This document shows, one piece after another, positions 56,115 through 64,000 of a stretch of 64,000 bases of DNA; within the stretch, counting starts at the first letter, position 1, and the number at the start of each line of letters is the position of its first letter. Location of the stretch: NCBI RefSeq assembly GCF_039544005.1, contig NZ_BAABKV010000001.1, forward strand, positions 5,456,001-5,520,000. Reading direction: 5' to 3'. The DNA comes from Kitasatospora paranensis (lineage in GTDB: Bacteria; Actinomycetota; Actinomycetes; Streptomycetales; Streptomycetaceae). The translations under genes and the position numbers were made by a program. The notes under the pieces were generated by a model. The model had not been told where the DNA came from. It made no database searches and saw only the letters and a program-made list of their open reading frames with translations.

Positions 56115-56245
56115 CAGAACGGCACGACCCGGCCGCCGGGCCGGGCGAGGAAGGGGAGGACGCCTTGGGCGCCTCCCCTTCCGGCCGTCCGGGGCACGGG
56201 AAAACCCTTCTGAACCCGGCCGGGCCCTGTGGCATGCTCGCCGCC

Positions 56246-59200
56246 ATGGAACAGCTGTCGGTGAGCCCCGTCTTCGTCGGCCGCGGCACCGAGAGCGAGG
56301 CCCTGGCCGCCGCGCTGCGCCGGGCGGACGCTGGCGACCCGCAGGCCGTGCTCATCGGCGGCGAGGCCGGGGTCGGCAAGACCCGGCTGGTCGAGGAGTT
56401 CCTGGCGACCGCGGCCGCCGGCGGCGCCGCCACCGCCCTGGGCGGCTGCCTGGAGATCGGCGCCGAGGGGCTGCCCTACGCACCGCTGGCGACCGCCCTG
56501 CGCCGGCTGCACCGCCGGCTGGGCGCCGAGCTGGAGCGGGCCGCCCACGGGATGGAGGGCCATCTCGCCCGGCTGCTGCCGGACTTCGGCGAGCTCGACG
56601 GCGAGCCCAACGACGAGTACGGCCGGGCCCGGCTGTTCGAGCACACCGAGCGGCTCTTCGAGCGCCTCGGCGCGGACCGCACCCTCGTCCTGGTGGTCGA
56701 GGACCTGCACTGGTCGGACCGCTCCACCCGCGAGCTGCTCGCCTACCTGATCCGGACCCTGCACCGGGCCCGGGTACTGATCCTCGCCACCTACCGCACC
56801 GACGACCTGCACCGCCGCCACCCGCTGCGGCCCTTCCTGGCCGGCCTGGAGCGGCAGCGCACCGTGCAGCGCCTGGAGCTCGACCGGTTCAGCCGGCCCG
56901 AGGTGTCCGACCAGCTGGCCGGCATCCTCGGGGTGCCGGCGCCCGACCTGGCCCTCGTCGAGCGGATCCACGGCCGCTCCGAGGGCAACCCGTTCTTCGT
57001 CGAGGAGCTCGCCGCCGCCCACCAGCAGGGCTGTCCCGCCGGGCTCACCGACTCGCTGCGCGACATCCTGCTGGTCCGCGTCGAGGCGCTGCCCGACGAC
57101 ACCCAGCGCGTGCTGCGGATCGCCGCCGAGGGCGGCTCCTGCGTCGAGCACGAGCTGCTGGCCGCCGTCCTGGACGAGGGCGAGGAGCCGCTGATCGAGG
57201 CGCTGCGCACGGCCGTCGGCGCGAACATCCTGCGCCCGGACACCGACGGCGAGGGCTACCGCTTCCGGCACGCGCTCGTCCGCGAGGCCGTCTCGGACGA
57301 CCTGCTGCCCGGCGAGCGGCACCGCATCAACCGCCGCTTCGCGACGGCCCTGGAGGTGGACCCGGCCCTGGTCGGCGCGGAGGTCCGGCCGGCCCGGCTG
57401 GCCAACTACTGGTACCACGCGCACGACCCGGGACGGCCCTGCCGGCCGCCCTGGACGCTGCCCGCGCGGCCCGCCGCCGCAACGCCTTCGCCGAGCAGTT
57501 GCGGATGCTGGAACGCGCCCTGGAGCTCTGGGACGGGGTCTCCGAGGAGACCATGGCGGACACCCTGCGCCCGTACGACTGGGCCGACACCTACCCGCCG
57601 TGCAGCTGCCCGGACGGCCCGCACGACCACGACGCCTGCGTACGGCTGCAGTTGGTCGACGTCCTCGCCGAGGCGGTGGTCGCGGCCCGCCGCAGCGGCG
57701 ACCGCGAGCGCGGCCTGAGCCTGGCCAAGCGGGCGCTCGGCATGGTCGACGAGCAGCGCAGCCCCAGCCGGGCCGCCTGGTTCCGGGTGCAGCGCGCCCG
57801 GATGCTCGGACACCTGCACCGCAGCGGCGGCACCGCCGAACTCGACTACGCGCACGACCTGGTGGGCGGCCTCGGGCCGTCCGCGGTGCAGGCCGAGGTG
57901 CTCGCCCTGGAGGCCGCGCACGCGATGCTGCGCCGGCCCGAGCGCCGCCACCTGGAGCTCGCCGAGCGGGCCGCCACGATCGCCCGCGCGGTCGGCGCGG
58001 ACGGCGTCGAGCAGCACGCCCGGATGACGCTGGCCGGGCTGACCGCCGACTTCGGCGACCCCGAGGCCGCTCTCGCGATGCTCACCGACGCCGTGGAGCG
58101 GACCCGCCCGCTCGGCACCCCGGACCTGTACCTGCGCGGCCTGAACAACCTGGCCAGCCTGCTCAACGACATCGGCCGCCCCGCGCAGGCGGCGGAGACC
58201 GCCGGGCAGGGCCTGGAGGCGGCCGGCCGCACCGGCCTGCTCGGCAACACCGGCGCGATCCTCACCGGCAACCTGGTGGAGGCCCTGATCGCGATCGGGC
58301 GCAGGGCCCGGGCCGGTGAGGTGCTGGACGCCTGGGAGGGCGACCCGGCGCGCGACTCCAACCACGAGTTCCGGTTCCGGCTGCGCGCCGAACTCGCCCT
58401 GCTGGACGGCGACCCGGCCGCCGCCGCGGACCACCTCGCACGCTCCCGCGGCGCCCGCCACAGCGACCAGCCGCAGCACGTCCTGCCGGCCGCGCGGATC
58501 GCCGTCGCCGTCGCCGTCCGGCAGGGCCGGCCCCTGGACGCCCGCGCCGAGCTGCTGGCCGTGCTCGACGCGGGCCTGCCGACGGGCAGTTGCGGCACCG
58601 TGCTGCCGCTGCTGGCCGCGGCCGCCGCGGCCGAGGCGGACGCCCGGGCGCTGCCCGCCGCGGAGCCGGGCCGGGCCGGGGTGCTGCGCCGGATCGCCGA
58701 GGCCGCCCCGGCGCCGGGCACCGCGCCGCTGCACCGGGGCTGGGCCGCCCTGCTGGCCGGCGAACTGGCCCGGGCCCGGGGCGAGGAGGCCGTCGCGGCC
58801 GGCCACTGGCGGGCCGCCGTGGACGTCCTGCGGCCCGCCGGGCTGCCGCACCCGCTGGACCTGGCGCTGCTGCGGGCCGCCGAGAGCGCGGCCGCCGCCG
58901 GGCAGCGCGACGAGGCGGCCGGCCTGCTCCGGGAGGCCGCCGCGGTCGCGGCCGGCCGCGGCGACCGGCACCTGGCGGCGGAGGCCGCCCACCTCGCCGA
59001 ACGGGCCCACCTCGCCCTGGCCGAGGACGCCCCGCGGCAGCGGCCGGCCCTGCCGGCGCCCGAGCAGGCGCTCGGCCTCACCCCGCGGGAGCTCGACGTG
59101 CTGCAGCTGCTGACCCTGGGCCGCACCAACCGGCAGGTGGCGCAGGAGCTGTACATCTCGCCGAAGACGGCCAGCGTGCACGTCTCCAACATCCTGGCCA

Positions 59201-59277
59201 AGCTCGGGGTGGCCGGCCGAGGGGAAGCGGCCGCGGTGGCCCACCGGCTGCGGCTGTTCGGCCCCGACGGGCGCTGA
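56246..59277 (+). CDS. LAL-type (MalT-like) ATPase-LuxR transcriptional regulator, with one frame break
   Basis: Large STAND regulator, about 1010 residues when repaired. AAA core: Walker A GGEAGVGKTRLVEEF and Walker B LVLVVEDLHWSD. A TPR-like middle follows. The LuxR HTH at the end reads LTPRELDVLQLLTLGRTNRQVAQEL and KTASVHVSNIL. The break is in GGG at 57430-57432, between the ATPase and TPR parts; one added G gives ALPAALDAARAARRN. ATG 56246; CATGCT (56233-56238) is seven bases upstream, so the transcript may be leaderless. Inducer and targets unknown. Confidence 0.88.
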
Positions 59278-59624
59278 CCGACCCGGCGGACCGGAGCGGC
59301 GGACCGGAGCGGGCGGCCGCGGACTGGGCCGAACGGGGGCGCGCGCAGCACGCGGCGGGCGCCCGTCCGCCCCCGGTGCTCCCGTACGGTCCGGTGGCCC
59401 CCGTGTCGCGGCGCCGCCGGAGGCTGCACGCACGCCCACGCCATTACTCTAAGTTGAGACTGCGTGTCATTGAGTGACCGAAGTGGTGTAGTGTCACGAG
59501 TGGGAACACCGGTGCGGCACGGCACAACGGGCCTACTGCGACAGTGTGGTGACGTCGCGTCAGCTCGCGCCGGCAGCCGTACGACCGAGGTCCGGGCGTG
59601 GACGAGCCCGGGCCGGAGGGGGAG
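59278..59624. other. Intergenic region upstream of the second GGDEF gene (347 bases)
   Basis: No gene. It has an AT-richer patch at 59440-59500. TAGTGT at 59489-59494 and TACTCT at 59445-59450 are -10-like. The inverted pair GTCA-N5-TGAC (59467-59479) lies in the patch, opposed in orientation to a BldD box. I assign no regulator. Confidence 0.45.
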
Positions 59625-62600
59625 ATGTCGAGTGAACTCCGCCGATGCGGTGCTGCCCGCCGCACCCCCACCACCGCGCCCTCCGTCGCGGTGCCCCTTC
59701 CCGCACAGCCCGGCCCGCCGGGCCGGCCCCGGCGGCTGCTGGCCCGGCTCACCCGCACCGAGAGCGTCCCGGCCGGCCTGCTCGTGCTGCTCTGTACCGG
59801 TTACGCCGCCGGTGCGGCGGTCGGCTGGGGATCGCGCGGACTCTCCCTCTTCATGGGTGACTTCGGCCTCGCCGCCGCCGCCCTGGCGGCCGCGCTCTCC
59901 TGCCTGGTGCACAGCGTCCGGGTCACCGGCCCGGCCCGCTCCGCCTGGGTGCTGTTCGGCCTCTCCTCGGCCACCGTCGCCTTCGGCAACGGCGCCTGGG
60001 GCTGGTACGAGATCGTGCTGCACGCCCCGCTGCCGCCGGACTCCCCAGCCGACTACGCCTTCCTGCTGTTCGCCCCGCTCGCGATCACCGGCCTGCTGGT
60101 GCTCGCCCAGCGGCCCCGCACCCCCGCCGGCTGGCTCTGCCTGCTGCTGGACGGCTGGCTGGTCGCCGGCTCGCTGTTCACCCTGAGCTGGAGCCTGGCC
60201 CTCGGCCGCACCGCGCAGGGCGACTCCGGCGACCCGCTGCGGGTGGCCCTCGCCCTGGCCTACCCGGTGATGGACATCCTGCTGGTCAGCCTGGTCGTCG
60301 GCCTCCGGTTCCGGGGCCGGGACGGCAACCGCGCCGCCGTGCACACCGCGATGGTGGGCCTGGCGGTGACCGTCGTCTGCGACGCCCTGTTCACCTCGCC
60401 GGAGCTGCGCAGCAGCTACCACTCGGGCGAGCTGCTGGACGCCGGCTGGTTCGCGGGCAGCCTGCTGCTCGCCTGGGCGCCCTGGTCGCCGGACGCCCGC
60501 CGGCACGCCCGCGAGCACCCGTCCGCGGGCGGCCTGCCGCGCCGCCGGGTCGCCTCCACCTTCAGCGCGCTCACCCCGTACGCGGCCGCCGCGGTCTGCA
60601 CCGCCGGCATCCTCTACAACGCCCTGGGCGGCGGCCACCCCGTCGACCGGGTGGTACTCGCGGCCGCCGCCACGGTCGGGCTGGCCCTGATCGTGCGGCA
60701 GGGCGTGATGCTGCTCGACAACCTCTCGCTGGCCCAGGAGCTCGCCCACAAGGAGGCGCACTTCCGCTCCCTGGTGCAGGGCTCCAGCGACGTCATCATG
60801 ATCGCCGGGGCGAACGGCGTGCTCTCCTACGTCTCCCCGGCCGCCCTCGGCGTGTACGGCCGCGACCCCGAGCAGCTGGTCGGCGGCAACCTGCTCAACC
60901 TCGTCCACCCCGAGGACGTCGACCGGGTCCTGCGCGAGGTCAGGCGCTTCGTCGCCCGCGGCCACCTCGCCGGCCGGGCCGAGAGCGCCGAGCCGTCCGC
61001 CCGGGTGGAGTGCCGGATCCGCTCCGGCGCCGGCGAGTGGCTGCACGTGGAGTCCACCGTCAACCGCCACCGCGACGGCCTGATCCTCAACAGCCGGGAC
61101 GTCACCGAGCGGGTCAGGCTCCAGGCCCAGCTCCAGCACAACGCCTTCCACGACCCGCTGACCGACCTGCCCAACCGCTCGCTGTTCGCCCAGCGGGTCG
61201 GCGGCGCGCTCGGCGACCGGGCGGCCGGCCCGGCCCGCGGGGCGGGTGATCCCGGCCGTACCGTCGCCGTCCTCTTCGTCGACCTGGACGGCTTCAAGGC
61301 CGTCAACGACAGCGTCGGCCACCAGGCCGGCGACGAACTCCTCGTGCAGGCCGCGGGACGGCTGCGCCGGGCCGTCCGCTCCGGCGACACGGTCGCCCGC
61401 TTCGGCGGCGACGAGTTCGCGGTGCTGGTGAGCGGGCGCCTGGACGCCGACGCCGTGCAGGAGCTGGCCGAGCGGGTCCGTGCCGCGCTCGGCGCGCCGT
61501 ACCGGATCGCCGGGGCCGAACTCGGCGTCGCCGCCAGCATCGGCATCGCCATCGCCCGCGGCCCGGCGGCCGCCGGCGCCGACCCCAAGGCCGGCACCGA
61601 CGAGCTGCTGCGCAACGCCGACCTCGCCATGTACCGCGCCAAGTCCGCCGGCAAGGGCCGGGTGGTGCTCTACTCCCCGGCGATGCGCGCCGACGTCGAA
61701 CGCCGCAGCGAGCTGGAGGGCCGGCTGCGCACCGCCGTCCGGGAGGGCGGCTTCACCCTGCTCCACCAGCCGGTCGTGGACCTCGCCACCGGCCTGGTGG
61801 TCGGCGTCGACGCCCAGGCCCGCTGGCGGTCCGCCCAGGGCCTGCTGCTCACCCCCGCCGAGTTCCTGCGCACCGCGGAGCAGGGGACGCGGCCGCCCGC
61901 TTCGCCCGCTGGATGCTCCAGGAGGCGGTGGCCGCCGCCGGGGCCCGCAGACGCGACCGGGCCGGCGCCGTCCCGGTCTGGGTCGGGCTGTCCGCCGAGC
62001 GGCTCTGCGCCCCCGGTCTGTACGAGACGGTGGCGGCCGCCCTGCGCGAGAGCGGCCTGCCCGCCGACCAGCTCGTGGTGGAGCTGGCCCGGACGGGCCC
62101 GGACCACAGCGCCGACGAGGTCGGCCGGCGGCTGGCGGCGCTGCGCCGGCTCGGGGTGGCCACCGCGGTCGGCGGCTTCGGGGCGGGCGGTGGCTCGCTG
62201 CGGGCGCTCGCCCGGCTGCCGTTCGACACCCTGCGCCTGGACCGCAGCCTCGTCCAGGACATCGCCGACTCGGCGCTGACCCGGGCGCTGGCCGGTCATG
62301 CGCTCCGTCTCGGCCGGGACCTCGGGCTGGTGACGGCGGCCGAGGGCGTGGACCACCCGCGGCAGGCCGCCGTCCTGCAGGAGCTGGGCTGCCGGCAGGC
62401 CCAGGGCCCGGCCTTCGCGCCCCCGCTCGACGAGCCCCGGCTGCGCCGGGCGCTGGCCCGCCGCGCCTACCCGCTGCCGCGGCCGCTCGGGGGCTCGCCG
62501 GGCGGCGGCCGCACCTGGGCGCGGACCCCCGTCCGGGTGGCCGGGGCGAGGCCGGTCCGGCCCGGCCCGGGCACCAGCACACCCCTCCGACCTGCCGGAA

Positions 62601-62663
62601 CGGCACGCGGTGGGTGGTCCGGCAGGGGGTCCGCATGGCGAGACGGCCATCCCACCAGCTTGA
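59625..62663 (+). CDS. Membrane PAS-GGDEF protein with a degenerate EAL domain; two frame breaks
   Basis: Multi-pass cyclic-di-GMP protein, about 1013 residues if repaired. Eight or so hydrophobic segments (residues about 58-370), a PAS domain (HFRSLVQGSSDVIMI), then GGDEF (VDLDGFKAVNDSVGHQAGD; intact RFGGDEFAVL, 61404-61418). EAL is degenerate: VGVDAQARW for VGVEALxRW, VGGFGAGGGS for LDDFGTGxSS, and ELARTGPD for ITE. First break: G4 at 61883-61886. After LARRAYPLPRPLG the frame never closes before 62965; the streptomycete-like ending GETAIPPA with TGA 62661-62663 lies in the +1 frame, so a second lesion is likely near 62490-62590. ATG 59625 has GGAGG five bases upstream. Confidence 0.82.
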
Positions 62664-62696
62664 CACCCGACACCGCAGGGGAGGAAGGTCGGTGCC

Positions 62697-62738
62697 ATGC
62701 GCACCCGAATTCTCGTACTTGGCGGGCGCGTCGGCTGA
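62697..62738 (+). CDS. ilvL: ilvB leader peptide (13 residues)
   Basis: Reads MRTRILVLGGRVG, with Ile5, Leu6, Val7, Leu8 and Val12, i.e. five of 13 residues are branched-chain amino acids. GGGGAGGAAGG lies 9-19 bases upstream of ATG 62697. TGA is 62736-62738. It is the regulatory peptide of an attenuator: stalling at these codons would be expected when branched-chain aminoacyl-tRNAs are scarce. Confidence 0.88.
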   Translation: MRTRILVLGGRVG

Positions 62739-62778
62739 GTGGGCCCCTGTGCTCCACTTCGGACAGGCCGACGCGCCA

Positions 62779-62811
62779 CCCCTCGCATGCCCTGGGCACG
62801 AGGGGTTTTTT
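62779..62811 (+). terminator. ilvB attenuator terminator
   Basis: CCCCTCG (62779-62785) pairs with CGAGGGG (62799-62805), the inner TGCCC/GGGCA also pairs, and six T residues (62806-62811) follow. A classical intrinsic terminator. Upstream, GCGCGTCGGC (62726-62735, inside the leader) can pair with GCCGACGCGC (62767-62776), a candidate alternative structure. Confidence 0.9.
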
Positions 62812-62957
62812 GTTGCACGCGAACCGCTCCACCCATGCCAGACCACTGGCCCCAGCCGTCATGAATCGGGACGATTGGGGCAGAGCCGGAGATCGGCCCA
62901 CCGCACGGCAGGACCCTCAACTGCCCGGGCCGGCAGAACCCGAGAAGAGACAGGCAG

Positions 62958-64000
62958 ATGACTGAGCACGCCGCCTCCCCCGCCGCGGGGACACCCCGGC
63001 AGCCCACGCTCCGGGTCCCCAGACGACCGTCGAGACCATGACCGGAGCGCAGTCGCTCATCCGCTCGCTCGAAGCCGTGGGCGCGGACACCGTCTTCGGG
63101 ATCCCCGGCGGCGCGATCCTCCCGGCCTACGACCCGCTGATGGACTCCACCAAGGTCCGCCACATCCTGGTCCGCCACGAGCAGGGTGCCGGCCACGCGG
63201 CCACCGGCTACGCGCAGGCCACCGGCCGGGTCGGCGTCTGCATGGCCACCTCGGGCCCCGGCGCCACCAACCTGGTGACCCCGATCGCCGACGCCTACAT
63301 GGACTCCGTGCCGATCGTCGCGATCACCGGCCAGGTCGCCTCCAAGGCGATCGGCACCGACGCCTTCCAGGAGGCGGACATCTGCGGCATCACCATGCCG
63401 ATCACCAAGCACAACTTCCTGGTGACCGACGCCGCCGAGATCCCCCGGGTGATCGCCGAGGCCTTCCACATCGCCGCCACCGGCCGCCCCGGCCCCGTCC
63501 TGGTCGACATCGCCAAGGACGCCCTGCAGTCCACCACCGTCTTCCGCTGGCCGGTCGAGACCTCGCTGCCCGGCTACCGCCCGGTGACCAAGCCGCACGC
63601 CAAGCAGATCCGCGAGGCCGCCAAGCTGCTGGTCTCCGCGAAGAAGCCGGTGCTCTACGTCGGCGGCGGCGTGCTCAAGGCCCAGGCCAGCGCCGAGCTG
63701 CGGATCCTCGCCGAGCTGACCGGCGCCCCCGTCGTCACCACCCTGATGGCGATCGGCGTCTTCCCCGACAGCCACCCGCAGCACCTGGGCATGCCCGGCA
63801 TGCACGGCTCCGTCCCGGCCGTCACCGCCCTGCAGAAGGCCGACCTGCTCTTCACCCTCGGCGCCCGCTTCGACGACCGGGTCACCGGCAAGCTGGACAG
63901 CTTCGCGCCGTACGCCAAGGTCGTGCACGCCGACATCGACCCGGCCGAGATCGGCAAGAACCGCCCGGCCGACGTGCCGATCGTCGGCGACGCCCGCGAG
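62958..64000 (+). CDS. ilvB: Acetolactate synthase large subunit, 5' part, with one frame break (runs off the window)
   Basis: TPP enzyme, first step of valine/leucine/isoleucine synthesis. Visible N-terminal block: MTGAQSLIRSLEAVGADTVFGIPGGAILPAYD, then the TPP Glu in VRHEQGAGHAATGYA, GPGATNLVTPIADAY and TGRPGPVLVDIAKD. The starting ATG 62958 frame ends at 63040; one base added to C4 (63017-63020) joins it to the domain. ATG 63038 could be a later start, but the leader context favours 62958. Expression is controlled by the ilvL attenuator just upstream. ilvN and ilvC would be expected beyond the right edge. Confidence 0.93.

Noticed and set aside
57846..62846. 1666-codon minus-strand open frame
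   Set aside because: Shadow of the LAL regulator and GGDEF genes; low-complexity Arg/Ala/Gly composition throughout.

Overview
The window is very GC-rich and coding-dense. Third-position G/C bias is extreme, GTG starts are common, and several TAnnnT hexamers lie 6-8 nt before a start codon. This points to a streptomycete-type actinobacterium (Streptomyces or Kitasatospora). Content and order (GlgE-pathway genes, glycine-cleavage genes under a glycine riboswitch, an Opp/Dpp transporter, mnmA, ligA, gatCAB, ilvB with a leader peptide) fit a chromosomal core segment. I see no rRNA, tRNA, insertion sequence, prophage or CRISPR.

Layout. 1-15361: alpha-glucan metabolism (3' part of treS off the edge, glgE, glgP, glgX), interrupted by an FMN oxidase/reductase pair, a HAD-like gene and a heterodimeric ABC exporter. 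15562-19606: three tandem lipoprotein L,D-transpeptidases. 19710-27065: an anti-sigma-type ATPase, then serine/glycine genes (sdaA, glyA, gcvH, gcvT, all minus strand) behind a tandem glycine riboswitch, with two SseB-like genes divergent from it. 27692-33801: a five-gene oligopeptide ABC importer with intercistronic hairpins and a terminal hairpin. 33870-37813: small accessory genes (a 43-aa ORF, VOC protein, methyltransferase, ferritin-like protein, TRIC-type membrane protein, IclR regulator). 37947-49011: cysteine desulfurase, an ABC-permease-kinase-regulator operon, mnmA, a LOG-like protein, an SDR, a MetE C-terminal-like protein and ligA. 49310-55699: a GGDEF-EAL protein (RmdB-like), a lipoprotein and gatCAB with a small membrane protein inside. 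55932-64000: a small charged protein, a large LuxR-type (LAL) ATPase regulator, a second cyclic-di-GMP protein with a degenerate EAL domain, then the ilvB leader/attenuator and the start of ilvB.

Functional links. TreS, GlgE, GlgP and GlgX make and turn over alpha-glucan. GcvT, GcvH, GlyA and SdaA interconvert and degrade glycine and serine, and the riboswitch senses glycine. The cysteine desulfurase probably supplies sulfur to MnmA. GatCAB makes Gln-tRNA (and possibly Asn-tRNA). The two GGDEF proteins may link the region to developmental signalling.

Data quality matters here. At least a dozen otherwise intact genes, including ilvB, glyA and glgE, are broken by single-base shifts. Nearly all lie in runs of 3-5 G or C and are repaired by adding one base. 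I read these as assembly errors and annotate the genes as whole, giving each lesion position.
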